64,000 nt of DNA from CAZYFH01 sp964646815 (GTDB lineage Bacteria > Acidobacteriota > Vicinamibacteria > Vicinamibacterales > UBA8438), in the NCBI GenBank assembly GCA_964646815.1, contig CAZYFH010000007.1, forward strand, positions 1 to 64,000, given 5' to 3'. A program made the position numbers and the translations under genes. Below, in pieces: positions 52,599-60,738 of this stretch; within the stretch, counting starts at the first letter, position 1; each line of letters opens with the position of its first letter. The notes under the pieces were generated by a model, which saw only the letters and a program-made list of their open reading frames with translations, was not told the origin of the DNA and ran no database searches.

Positions 52599-53527
52599 CC
52601 GGGCTTGGGAGACCGTGGCCAAGCGCAGCTCTCTTACGTCTGTTCGTAAGCGTGAGTCTCTTCGTGGGGCTGGCATGGGTGGTCGACGTGGCAGCGGTGG
52701 CCGCGCGTCTCGGCCAGTTCGATGCGCGGTGGGTCGCGCTCGCGGTAGCTATCTCCCCACTCCAGGTCTGCGCGTCGGCGTGGCGCTGGCGATTCACGGC
52801 CAGCCGGCTGGGTATCGAACTGTCGTTCCGTGACGCGCTCCGTGAGTATTACCTCGCCATGTTCCTGAATCAGGTGCTGCCTGGCGGTGTCATGGGGGAC
52901 GTGTCGCGCGCCTGGCGCCACGCACGCACGCAAGCGGATGTCCGCGGGCCGGGAGGCGCGGCGGTGCGCGCGGTGTTGTTGGAGCGCGCGTCGGGGCAGG
53001 TGGTGATGACCGCTGTCGCCGCGACGTCGGTCGTGATGTTGCCCGTGACGCTTGGCGCGAGCCAATGGCTGGGGTGGACGGGGGGCGCCGTGTTGCTCGC
53101 CGCGGCTGGTCTGGTCGCGTGGGGGCGTCGCGGATGGAGGCACGACCGGTCGCTCGCGCGACGCCTGTGGCAGGAGACGCGGGCCGCACTCTGGGCCGGT
53201 GTCGCCCTGCCGGTGCAGCTGACGACCTCGGCGATCGTCGTCGGCACCTACGTGGCGACGTATGTGGTCGCGGCCCGAGCGATCGGCGTCGGCACTCCGA
53301 TCGGTACCCTGCTCCCGTTGATCGCGCCGGTGCTGGTCACGATGCTGGTGCCTGTGACGATCGCCGGCTGGGGCGTGCGAGAGGGCGCGGCCGCGAGCCT
53401 CTGGCGCGTCGCCGGACTCGGGGTCAGCGACGGCGCCGCGATCTCAGTCGCGTACGGCTTGCTCGTGCTGCTCACCGCGTTGCCGGGTGCGGTGATCCTC
53501 CTCGTCGGCGGACGCCGCCGGTGGTGA
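52595..53527 (+). CDS. UPF0104/lysylphosphatidylglycerol synthase-type membrane protein
   Basis: This 310-residue, GTG-started protein has about seven hydrophobic segments. The family signature YLAMFLNQVLPGGVMGDVSRAWRH is at about residues 85-110, followed by LLERASGQVVM. Relatives include AglD/MprF membrane domains, proposed to move or modify lipid-linked molecules across membranes. Here it may transport or flip the glycosylated product or its lipid carrier. It overlaps the methyltransferase gene by four bases. The last 84 bases overlap the 3' end of the opposite-strand RibD-like gene. Confidence 0.82.
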   Translation: MTGLGRPWPSAALLRLFVSVSLFVGLAWVVDVAAVAARLGQFDARWVALAVAISPLQVCASAWRWRFTASRLGIELSFRDALREYYLAMFLNQVLPGGVMGDVSRAWRHARTQADVRGPGGAAVRAVLLERASGQVVMTAVAATSVVMLPVTLGASQWLGWTGGAVLLAAAGLVAWGRRGWRHDRSLARRLWQETRAALWAGVALPVQLTTSAIVVGTYVATYVVAARAIGVGTPIGTLLPLIAPVLVTMLVPVTIAGWGVREGAAASLWRVAGLGVSDGAAISVAYGLLVLLTALPGAVILLVGGRRRW

Positions 53528-54370
53528 TCGCAGCTCGAGATCGAAGAGGATGTCGTCGTCGAGGTGAAAGACGCGGCACGGGGGGCGGATCGCCTGCGCG
53601 AGCGAGTCGATGCGTGCGAGCTCAACGGACGGCCGCCCCGAGCCGATAAGCAGTGGGGCGACGGTCACATGCAGACGGTCGAGTGCGCCGGCTTGCAGAA
53701 ACCGGGAGACGGTCGTGCCGCCACCCTCGATGAGCAGGCGCCGATGACCCAGGTCCTGGAGCGCCTGCACGAGGTGATGCGGATCGAAGCCGCCCGCCTT
53801 GGTCGACGACAGCGACAGTGTCCGGATCCCAGGCATCGGCGGCGCACGAGTCACAGACGTGCTTCGGACGACGAGCGTTGGGGCAGCGCCGTCGGAGAAG
53901 ACGTGGTGCGTCGGGTCGAGGCGGCCGCCTGGGTCGAGCACGATGCGGACGGGGTTCGAACCGTCGACATGGCGGACGGTGAGACGAGGGTTGTCGGCGG
54001 CGATCGTGCCGGCTCCTACGACCACGGCGTCGACCAGGGCCCGGAGGCGATGCAGTCGGCGGATGTCTGCCGGGCCGGTGATGTAGTGTGACTCGCCGTT
54101 CTCGGTGGCAATCCGGCCGTCCAGGCTCTGGCCGGTCTGGCCGATGACGAGGTCAGCGCGAAGCTGGAGCGGGAGGTATAGTTCGAACAGATCCGTTGCC
54201 GCGAGGGTGAGGGGCGCCGAAGCCTCCCATCGTCCCGACGTGCGGACTTGCAACCAGACATCGGGACTGGGATCATGGTACACGCGTGTCCCGCCCGGCT
54301 GTGCGGGGATCCCGGCGGGCACGGCCCGGACGAGGTCCCAGGCGGTGACGTCGTCGATTAGAGTGTTCAC
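53444..54370 (-). CDS. RibD-type pyrimidine/dihydrofolate reductase domain protein
   Basis: This 308-residue protein has, after about 80 non-homologous residues, a RibD C-terminal reductase fold: GQTGQSLDGRIAT with the NADPH and substrate region, ADIRRLHRLRALVDAVVVGAGTI, NPRLTVR, RIVLDPGGRL, LLIEGGGTTVSRFL and APLLIGSGRPSV. In riboflavin synthesis this domain reduces the ribosyl of a diaminopyrimidinone. No deaminase (CHAE) domain is present. The N-terminal extension (DDVTAWDLVRAV) is unlike known domains. It is divergent from the RibA gene, 17 bases away, so the two probably share control. It overlaps the preceding gene's end by 84 bases. Confidence 0.85.
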   Translation of the reverse strand: MNTLIDDVTAWDLVRAVPAGIPAQPGGTRVYHDPSPDVWLQVRTSGRWEASAPLTLAATDLFELYLPLQLRADLVIGQTGQSLDGRIATENGESHYITGPADIRRLHRLRALVDAVVVGAGTIAADNPRLTVRHVDGSNPVRIVLDPGGRLDPTHHVFSDGAAPTLVVRSTSVTRAPPMPGIRTLSLSSTKAGGFDPHHLVQALQDLGHRRLLIEGGGTTVSRFLQAGALDRLHVTVAPLLIGSGRPSVELARIDSLAQAIRPPCRVFHLDDDILFDLELRSPPAASADEEDHRTRQRGEQHEQAVRD

Positions 54371-54387
54371 AGTAGCTCGACAGTACC

Positions 54388-55515
54388 ATGCACGAAGCCG
54401 AACGCGGACTATTCGATCTCAGACAGGGCCGACCGCTGTACGTGACGGGCGTTGGCGAAGGTGGCGGTGCCGCGGCGTTGCTCGCCACTGTCGACGGGCT
54501 GCGACGCCAGACGCTCGAGCAGCTCCAGCAACTGGACCGTGGACGTGTCCGCCTGGCCGTGACGCACCACCGCGCGCGGGTCATGGGACTGACCAACGGC
54601 GGGCGGCCACGCGACATGAGCCTGGCCCTGAACGGCGAGGCGAACCCGGATCAGATTTTCCGTCTCTCCAGTGCCGCGGGCATGGACGCGACCGGCACGC
54701 CCGACGTGCGCGAGGCCTCGAGCGCAGAACTCGGCGGCCTGACGTTGGCGCGCTTGGGACGCCTGCTGCCCGCGGTGGTGAGCGTCGCGGTGGATGCGAC
54801 GTCCTCCGGCGCGCTCCGGGTCTCGCTCAACAGCGGCGCGGTGCTTGCCGTGACCAAGACACAGATCGACGCGATGGTCCGGAACGCGCAAGTCGAGGTG
54901 ACGCACGTCAGCGGGGGACCGGTCCCGCTGGAAGAGGCCGAGGACGCCAGGTTCATGTTCTTTCGTGAGGCGAATGGCCTCCTTGAGCACGTGGCCATCC
55001 TCATCGGCAATCGGGAGCAGTGGCCAGACCCGGTGCCGGTGCGGATCCACTCGGCTTGCCTGACCGGCGATCTGTTCGGCAGTCTCCGCTGCGACTGTGG
55101 CGAACAGCTCCGCGGGAGCCTGCGACTGTTTGCCTCGCGGGGCGGCGGCGTGCTGCTGTATTTGGCGCAGGAAGGACGTGACATCGGGCTTGGCAACAAG
55201 CTCCGCGCCTACACCCTGCAGCAGGAAGGTCTCGATACGGTCGACGCCGACTGCACGCTCGGATTCGGCGCTGACGAGCGATGTTACGACGCTGCCGTCG
55301 ACATGCTCCGCAAGCTCCATGTCGAGCGCGTCCAGCTCCTGACCAACAACCCGGAGAAGGTGCGCGCGGTCCGCGACGCGGGGATCCAGGTGGTAGACCG
55401 GCAGCCGCTCTACGGGACCTTGAACCGGCACAACCTCCGATACGTCAAGGCCAAGGTGCACCGCGCTGGTCACTGGCTCGGCGACATGCTGACGGGCGCG
55501 GTCTCCGGGAAGTAG
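54388..55515 (+). CDS. ribA: GTP cyclohydrolase II with degenerate RibB-like N-terminal half
   Basis: This 375-residue protein has, at about residues 185-375, GTP cyclohydrolase II, with zinc cysteines at 224, 235 and 237 (C-x10-C-x-C in HSACLTGDLF...CDC), the catalytic-loop QEGRDIGLGNKL and YGTLNRHN. It opens GTP to a diaminopyrimidinone. The N-terminal 180 residues (RPLYVTG, VTHHRARVMGL, LLPAVVSVAVDA) resemble the position of 3,4-dihydroxybutanone phosphate synthase in fused RibBA, but the acidic substrate motif is absent, so that activity is unlikely. No lumazine or riboflavin synthase gene is nearby, pointing to a dedicated rather than housekeeping enzyme. Confidence 0.88.
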   Translation: MHEAERGLFDLRQGRPLYVTGVGEGGGAAALLATVDGLRRQTLEQLQQLDRGRVRLAVTHHRARVMGLTNGGRPRDMSLALNGEANPDQIFRLSSAAGMDATGTPDVREASSAELGGLTLARLGRLLPAVVSVAVDATSSGALRVSLNSGAVLAVTKTQIDAMVRNAQVEVTHVSGGPVPLEEAEDARFMFFREANGLLEHVAILIGNREQWPDPVPVRIHSACLTGDLFGSLRCDCGEQLRGSLRLFASRGGGVLLYLAQEGRDIGLGNKLRAYTLQQEGLDTVDADCTLGFGADERCYDAAVDMLRKLHVERVQLLTNNPEKVRAVRDAGIQVVDRQPLYGTLNRHNLRYVKAKVHRAGHWLGDMLTGAVSGK

Positions 55516-55531
55516 CGCCTGTTCACATCCG

Positions 55532-56341
55532 CTAGGCGAGCCGGTCGATCGGAAACGCCCCCGCGTCCCGGATCACGTCGGCTAGGATCTCGCCAAAGTG
55601 CTCGACGAGGATCTTCCCGGTCGCTGCATCGGCCAACCGCGCGTCGCCGGTCACGCCTGATCGATTGAGGTCGCCTGCCATCCAGGAGAAGGCGACCGCG
55701 CCTTCGGGCGCGAGGCGACTGCCGGCGTCGTCGAGCTCGGCACCCAGCGAGCCGAACTCCCGAATCTCTCCGGTGCGCACGTCATCTGGGGCGAGGTGGA
55801 GCATCATGGCCGTCTCCAGGGCGCCGCCGTGTAACCCGTGGCGCCATTCGCCCTCGGGGAGGTCGACGCCGACCGGTTGGGGAAAGTCGGCGTAGGTCGC
55901 TTTCACGACGAGCAGCCCCAGCTCGTCCCGGAGCCGGAGCCCCGCCGCATCGAGGGTTGCGCGATTGCCGCCGTGGCTGTTGGCGAGGACGAGGCGCCGC
56001 ACGCCGCAGCCGGCCATCGCCACCCCGTACTGGTGCACGACGTCGGCCAGAAGCGTCGGCGTGACGCTCAACGTCCCAGGAAACCTGACGTGCTCTCGGC
56101 TCGCGCCGACGGCCTGCGGTGGGAGCACGAGGGCGGGGAAATCGTCAGGCAGGCGGCGAAACGCGTGTGCCAGGATCCCGAGGCCGATCACGAGGTCCGT
56201 GGAGAGCGGTAGGTGCGGGCCGTGCTGTTCGACCGCGGCCAGCGGCAGGATCACCACGGGATCGCGACGCGCGACGGCCGCGGCCTCGGTCGTCGTCATC
56301 GCCTGCCAGTAACGGATTGAGGCGGCAGGCATCGGTACCAT
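55532..56341 (-). CDS. Creatininase-family amidohydrolase
   Basis: This 269-residue protein has the creatininase metal motifs AVEQHGPHLPLSTD (Glu, His and Asp ligands), NSHGGNRA and HGGALETAM with a further Glu. The family includes creatinine amidohydrolase, MftE and ArfB, which deformylates the ring-opened product of GTP cyclohydrolase III in archaeal deazaflavin synthesis. Given the adjacent GTP cyclohydrolase II, an amide-hydrolysing step on a pyrimidine intermediate is a reasonable inference. It is convergent with ribA, with 16 bases between their stops. A start at ATG 56332 (third residue) is also possible. Confidence 0.85.
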   Translation of the reverse strand: MVPMPAASIRYWQAMTTTEAAAVARRDPVVILPLAAVEQHGPHLPLSTDLVIGLGILAHAFRRLPDDFPALVLPPQAVGASREHVRFPGTLSVTPTLLADVVHQYGVAMAGCGVRRLVLANSHGGNRATLDAAGLRLRDELGLLVVKATYADFPQPVGVDLPEGEWRHGLHGGALETAMMLHLAPDDVRTGEIREFGSLGAELDDAGSRLAPEGAVAFSWMAGDLNRSGVTGDARLADAATGKILVEHFGEILADVIRDAGAFPIDRLA

Positions 56342-56395
56342 TCTGCGGCGGAACGGGGCCAGTTACAATGTCCTGTCTACGGGAAAGGAAACTGG

Positions 56396-56845
56396 ATGTC
56401 CACGGCGACGAGTGGCTCGACCGGGGTCGGCTTGCGTGTGCTGTCGGTGATTATGGGCGCTTTCCTGATTCTGATGGGGAGCAACAAGCTCGCCTGGCTC
56501 ATGGATAGCGGGTTTCTCACCGACGAGTTGCAGCAGTGGCTCGACATCGGTCCGGTGGCGGTCAGCCGCTGGTATCTCGAACAGGTGGCGATACCGGGCG
56601 CCCCGGTGTTCGCGCGGCTCGTGCTGTTAGGCGAGCTCTCGATCGGCGCAGCGCTGGTGTGCGGCTACCGGGTGCGCCTCGCGGCGGCGGTGGCAGTCGC
56701 CATGGTGCTCAACTTCCACTTCGCGAGCGGCATCATGTTCACGTTCGGCTACCTGACGAACGGTTACGGACCGCCTGTGGTCGGCGGCTTGCTCGCGCTG
56801 GCGATGGGCGGCACGCGACTGCCGTTGAGTGTCTCCAGGAACTGA
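56396..56845 (+). CDS. DoxX-like small integral membrane protein
   Basis: This 149-residue protein has four hydrophobic segments. It shows features of the DoxX/DoxD superfamily: VIMGAFLILMGSNKLAW at residues 18-34, VAIPGAPVFARLVLLGELSIGAALVCGY in the middle (two adjoining parts) and GYGPPVVGGLLALAMGG near the end. The N-terminus is short and polar. AAGGA lies eight bases before the ATG. Family members are associated with membrane redox or thiol stress functions, without a single established reaction. The next gene starts within eight bases of its stop, and both are divergent from the creatininase gene. Confidence 0.78.
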   Translation: MSTATSGSTGVGLRVLSVIMGAFLILMGSNKLAWLMDSGFLTDELQQWLDIGPVAVSRWYLEQVAIPGAPVFARLVLLGELSIGAALVCGYRVRLAAAVAVAMVLNFHFASGIMFTFGYLTNGYGPPVVGGLLALAMGGTRLPLSVSRN

Positions 56846-56852
56846 GGGCCAG

Positions 56853-58523
56853 TTGACCACGAGCGCAGCCTCGAGCGAGGCGCCACGGCGGATGACGATG
56901 CTCGAATGGGTATTGCTCATCGCCGCGGTGACCTTGCTGAACGTGTCGCTGACCTTCGCCAATGTCTGGCCCACGCTCGGTATTCGCCTGACGGGCCACG
57001 CGTCGTTGGAGGCAGTAATTTTCGTCCTCGGTCTGGTGCTGGCTAGGCACTGGATGGGCCCGCGGTCGCAAGCGACCCTCCGCGCGCTGGCCGCCCTCTG
57101 GGTCGTCCTGATCGTCGGGCGGTACATCGATGTGACTGGTAGCTCTCTCTACGGTCGTGACGTCAACCTGTACTGGGATAGCCGGCATCTACCTAGCGTC
57201 AGCGCCATGTTCGCCTCCGTCGCGCCGTGGCGAACCGCCGCCGTTCTCCTTGGGTTTCTGTTGCTTCCAGTCGTGCTCTACGCGCCGATGCGGTGGGCGT
57301 TTGGCCGCGTGAGCTTCTCGGCGGACGATCGACGAGCGGGTCCTGTGCTCGGTGTCGTGGCCGGCGTTGTGCTCGCCGTCTACCTCGCGCAGAGCGGTGG
57401 TGCGCGGCTGCCGGCGCGGCTGGTCTTTGCCGAGCCAATGATCCCGGTCTATGCCCGCGAGCTCGGTGAACTCGGGTACGAGATGAGCGGAGCCGGCGTT
57501 GCTGAGCTGGGGCCCGCGCCGCCGATCGGGTCCGATCTCGCGCGTGTGCAAGGTGCGGACGTCTTTCTGATCTTCGTGGAATCGTATGGAGCGGTGGCCT
57601 GGGGCGTCCCCGAATACGTCAGCGCGCTCACCGAAAGCCGGGCGCGCCTCGAGACCGACATCCGCGACACCGGTCGCGGTGTGGTCTCCGCCTTCGTCGA
57701 GTCGACGACGTTCGGCGGCGAGTCGTGGCTCGCGCACATCAGCCTGCTGTCGGGTACCGAGGTGCGAGATGACCGGACCAACGTCCGCTTGATGGCGCAG
57801 GAGCGCGACACGCTGGTTAAGCTATTCGGACGCCACGGATATCGGACCGTGGCCATCACGCCCGGGCTGCTACTCGACTGGCCCGAGGGGGCGTTCTACG
57901 GCTTTGACGAGATCTACGACTATCGCCGGCTCGGCTATCAAGGACCGCCGTTCGGATGGTGGAGCATCACCGATCAGTTCGCCCTTGCGCGCGTCGATCG
58001 ACTCGAGATCGAGCCGATGCCGCGCGACCCGGCGTTCGTCTTTTTCTCGACACTAAGCACGCACGCGCCGTTCACGCCCGCGCCGCCCTATCAACCCGAC
58101 TGGCAGCGGGTGCTGTCGGCGACACCCTACGACCGAGACGAACTTGACCGTGCTTGGTCCTGGCAGCCCGACTGGCTCAACCTCGGACCGAGCTACGTGG
58201 AAGCTCTCCGCTACATACAGGCGACGATCGGCGGGTATCTCCGGATGCGCGCCGACCGTGACCTGGTGATGATCCTGGTGGGCGATCATCAGCCGCCCTC
58301 GCTCGTGAGCGGTGAGGGGGCATCGTGGGACGTACCGGTGCACGTGATCGCCAGCCGCCCGGCCGTGCTCGAACGGCTTCGGCGGCATCGATTCACGGAG
58401 GGCTTCGTCCCCGAGGGACCGGCCATCGCGCGGATGGACACGTTGCTCCCGCTGCTGTTGGACGCGTTTGGCGAGGAGGCGTCCGCGCCAGCCACCCCCC
58501 CAGCACCGGTGAGCGTTCCGTAG
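56853..58523 (+). CDS. Membrane sulfatase-fold protein (LTA synthase/phosphoglycerol transferase-like)
   Basis: The protein has about 556 residues from TTG 56853 (GAGGG upstream); ATG 56892 is the next plausible start. About five N-terminal membrane helices (MLEWVLLIAAVTLLN onward) precede an extracytoplasmic alkaline-phosphatase-superfamily domain from about residue 200. IFVESYG carries the metal Glu, ESTTFGGESWLAH the probable Ser/Thr nucleophile, HGYRTVAITPG a core strand, and ILVGDHQPPS the metal Asp-His. Relatives transfer phosphoglycerol or phosphoethanolamine to glycans or lipids. Its position beside the pteridine-type genes suggests it may decorate the final surface product. Confidence 0.8.
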   Translation: MTTSAASSEAPRRMTMLEWVLLIAAVTLLNVSLTFANVWPTLGIRLTGHASLEAVIFVLGLVLARHWMGPRSQATLRALAALWVVLIVGRYIDVTGSSLYGRDVNLYWDSRHLPSVSAMFASVAPWRTAAVLLGFLLLPVVLYAPMRWAFGRVSFSADDRRAGPVLGVVAGVVLAVYLAQSGGARLPARLVFAEPMIPVYARELGELGYEMSGAGVAELGPAPPIGSDLARVQGADVFLIFVESYGAVAWGVPEYVSALTESRARLETDIRDTGRGVVSAFVESTTFGGESWLAHISLLSGTEVRDDRTNVRLMAQERDTLVKLFGRHGYRTVAITPGLLLDWPEGAFYGFDEIYDYRRLGYQGPPFGWWSITDQFALARVDRLEIEPMPRDPAFVFFSTLSTHAPFTPAPPYQPDWQRVLSATPYDRDELDRAWSWQPDWLNLGPSYVEALRYIQATIGGYLRMRADRDLVMILVGDHQPPSLVSGEGASWDVPVHVIASRPAVLERLRRHRFTEGFVPEGPAIARMDTLLPLLLDAFGEEASAPATPPAPVSVP

Positions 58524-58567
58524 CGTAAGCGGTGAGCCCCGGGGTACGCCTGTGTTGCAAACGTCGC

Positions 58568-58605
58568 GCAGGCCTTCAGGCCTGCATGCCAGGCTGCAGC
58601 CTGGC
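58568..58605. repeat. Intergenic double-hairpin repeat, copy 3 (perfect)
   Basis: Two perfect 8-bp stems with two-base loops: GCAGGCCT-TC-AGGCCTGC at 58568-58583 or nearby (ends 58585), then GCCAGGCT-GC-AGCCTGGC at 58588-58605, followed by GCTACG. It lies between two convergent genes, so it could terminate both. It matches the layout at 1851 and 23235. Confidence 0.65.
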
Positions 58606-58643
58606 GCTACGCTTGGCCATCCAAGCGAGCCCCGCCGTAGCGA

Positions 58644-59936
58644 CTAGAGATAGTGGAGCGGCGCGTCGAGCACGATCCGACGGCGCCGCAGCTCTGCCTC
58701 GGCCGAACCGAGCGTCGCCGGATCGATGGGCCCGCTGAGATCGGCGTCGACCGTGACGGTGTCCGGGAGATAGCGGGTGCAGGCCGCGAACTCCTCCGCG
58801 TACTCCGGCGTCGGGAAGCTTAACGTCAAGACCGACGAGCCGCTGTGATGTGTGACCCGATAGAGGGGGTTGACGATCAGTGCGCCCGAAACGGTTCCCG
58901 GATCGGGCACCTCGTAGCAGTTGAAGAGGTGGTCGTCACGACACGCCACCAACGTGAACGACGGGTCATCGCCGATCGCTGTTGCGGAGACGGACTGAGT
59001 AAGATCGACGACGCGATCGTCCAGCACGCGCTGCAACAGTCCGTCGTCTCTGAACAGACGCGGGTGCCGGCGCGCGAAGAGGGCGCTGTACGCTGCGGGC
59101 GTTAGTGTATCGCCGGCCGAGACGTTCTCGCCGAGCGCGTTGTGGAGGTGCGGCATCACAATGGCGCCGTCCTGTGCGGCGAGCCGTGCCATCTCGCCCG
59201 CGAGTAGCCGCTTGTGCCAGATATACGGGAACGCGTCTGAGAGCACGACGAGCGCGAAGGCCCCATCGACGAACGGGAGGGGATGATTAGCGTCGCAGCA
59301 GATGGCCGCGCAGTCTGGTGCGGTCACGCGGGTGGCGAGCCAGAGCTTCCAGAAGGCTCGGTCGGCGACGACTGGTTGATCCTTCGGAGCACCAGGGTGG
59401 TCCTTTACTCGCGAATGGTGCTCCTCGGCCCGTTGGAGACTCGCTAGGACCCGGGTGAGGTGTCCGGAACCTCCACAAAGATCGAGTGCGCGGCTGGCCC
59501 GAATCGATGGATGCTTACCGATCGCTCGGAGCAACGCCTCGGCCGCGACGAACGTTGGATCGGAGAATCGATAGAGGAAGTAGGCACCCTCCGCGTCGAG
59601 GCAGAGGATCGCGAGCGCGTCGCGATAGGTCACGTGCTCCCCGCGCGCAAGCAGTGCTCGGACCGCGCCGGTCCGTCGGTCGTCCGGCCCCAGTCCCAGC
59701 AGCGCGAAAAGTGCTTCCTCGCGCCGCCCGGCCTCGAGCGCGTGCATGGCCTCCCGTGTCGTGTTGTCGGTGACGAGTACCGGGATCCCAGCGACGATCG
59801 GAAACGCGGAGCACTCGCAGCCGAGCACGCCGGAGACAATGTCGTCCTCGATGCGGACGCACGCGCCGCTATCCACGAGCGATAGACGCGTGCCACAGAA
59901 CGGGCAGCGCAACAGATCGAGAAGCTCCTTACGCAT
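58644..59936 (-). CDS. Methyltransferase with N-terminal Trm112-like zinc module
   Basis: The protein has 430 residues from ATG 59936; longer in-frame starts run through the PIG-L gene. The first 55 residues are a Trm112p-like zinc-binding module (LLRCPFCGTRL, then LGCECSAFPIVAGIPVLV). From about 140 a Rossmann methyltransferase has ALDLCGGSGHLTRVLA, CCDANHPLPFVDGAFALVVLSDAFPY and a long C-terminal half. It is the last gene of a five-gene minus-strand operon and overlaps the PIG-L gene by eight bases. Substrate unknown, likely the glycosylated intermediate made by the preceding enzymes. Confidence 0.83.
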   Translation of the reverse strand: MRKELLDLLRCPFCGTRLSLVDSGACVRIEDDIVSGVLGCECSAFPIVAGIPVLVTDNTTREAMHALEAGRREEALFALLGLGPDDRRTGAVRALLARGEHVTYRDALAILCLDAEGAYFLYRFSDPTFVAAEALLRAIGKHPSIRASRALDLCGGSGHLTRVLASLQRAEEHHSRVKDHPGAPKDQPVVADRAFWKLWLATRVTAPDCAAICCDANHPLPFVDGAFALVVLSDAFPYIWHKRLLAGEMARLAAQDGAIVMPHLHNALGENVSAGDTLTPAAYSALFARRHPRLFRDDGLLQRVLDDRVVDLTQSVSATAIGDDPSFTLVACRDDHLFNCYEVPDPGTVSGALIVNPLYRVTHHSGSSVLTLSFPTPEYAEEFAACTRYLPDTVTVDADLSGPIDPATLGSAEAELRRRRIVLDAPLHYL

Positions 59937-60738
59937 CGAGCGGGGAAGAGGTCGGAGTGAGATGCTCGATGAACGCGTCGCCAAGGGAGCCGACCTCGGC
60001 GCGGCGATAGTGCTCGGTGCCGAGGAAGCGCGCGGCGTCGCAGGCCGACACCGTCGAGAGCGCGCAGTCCTGCATCTGGGAGGCATGGCACTCGAGCGCT
60101 GCAAGCTTGCGTGCCGCCCACGGCCCGACGTCGAGAACCAGCGACGGAGCCGCGGCCATGGCGCCGAAGGCATCGGGGTCTCCGACGCCCAAGATGGCCG
60201 GCGTCGGTCGGCCAGCAACCGTCGGGGCGACGTTGGTTGCGGCGTGGTCGACGACGGCGCGCATGCATCCCGGCGGCATCGTCACGTAATAGAGCGCCGG
60301 CGCAGCGTCGCCCAGCGCGGCCACTGCCGCCGTGACGCGTTCGTGGATGGCGACGTGGTCGGGATGCCCATAGAGACCGTCCGCGTCGAATGTCACCACA
60401 ACCTCGGGACGGGAGCGGCGCATGGCGTCGTAGATGTCGCGTTGGAGCATCGCCCCGTCCACCCACGGGAGCATGCCATCCTCGAAGGCGAGAAGCTCGG
60501 GCGAGTTAATTCCAAGGACCCGCGATGCATCCCTGAGCTCGCCGGCGCGGATCGCGCCGAGGTCACCGTCCCCCTGTCCGTGCTCGCCGCGGGTGGCGCA
60601 TACGAGCGATACCGTCGCCCCGAGGTCGGCGCAGCAGGCCAGCAACCCGCCCGCCGCCAGCGACTCATCGTCCGGGTGGGCAAACACCGCGAGTAGGGAA
60701 TGCTCGTGCAGGTCGCCGGGGGGTGTTCGGCTCGTCAC
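59929..60738 (-). CDS. PIG-L family N-acetyl-sugar deacetylase
   Basis: The protein has 269 residues from GTG 60738. The metal-binding motif AHPDDESLAAGG is near residue 20 and HPDHVAIH near 125, as in LmbE/MshB/BshB de-N-acetylases. It should remove an acetyl group from an N-acetylglucosamine-type sugar attached to a carrier molecule. It lies between a GT4 gene (GTGA overlap) and the methyltransferase gene (8-base overlap). Glycosyltransferase plus PIG-L is the pairing that makes mycothiol and bacillithiol. No cysteine ligase is present, so a thiol product is not indicated. Confidence 0.88.
   Translation of the reverse strand: MTSRTPPGDLHEHSLLAVFAHPDDESLAAGGLLACCADLGATVSLVCATRGEHGQGDGDLGAIRAGELRDASRVLGINSPELLAFEDGMLPWVDGAMLQRDIYDAMRRSRPEVVVTFDADGLYGHPDHVAIHERVTAAVAALGDAAPALYYVTMPPGCMRAVVDHAATNVAPTVAGRPTPAILGVGDPDAFGAMAAAPSLVLDVGPWAARKLAALECHASQMQDCALSTVSACDAARFLGTEHYRRAEVGSLGDAFIEHLTPTSSPLDA

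Noticed and set aside
54409..55473. Minus-strand frame of 354 codons opposite ribA
   Set aside because: It is a shadow of the GTP cyclohydrolase II gene with no recognisable domain.
49212..55515. Idea that the block is a queuosine or deazapurine cluster
   Set aside because: No QueE radical-SAM motif, QueC, GTP cyclohydrolase I or tRNA-guanine transglycosylase is present, and the PTPS-like protein lacks the catalytic residues of QueD.
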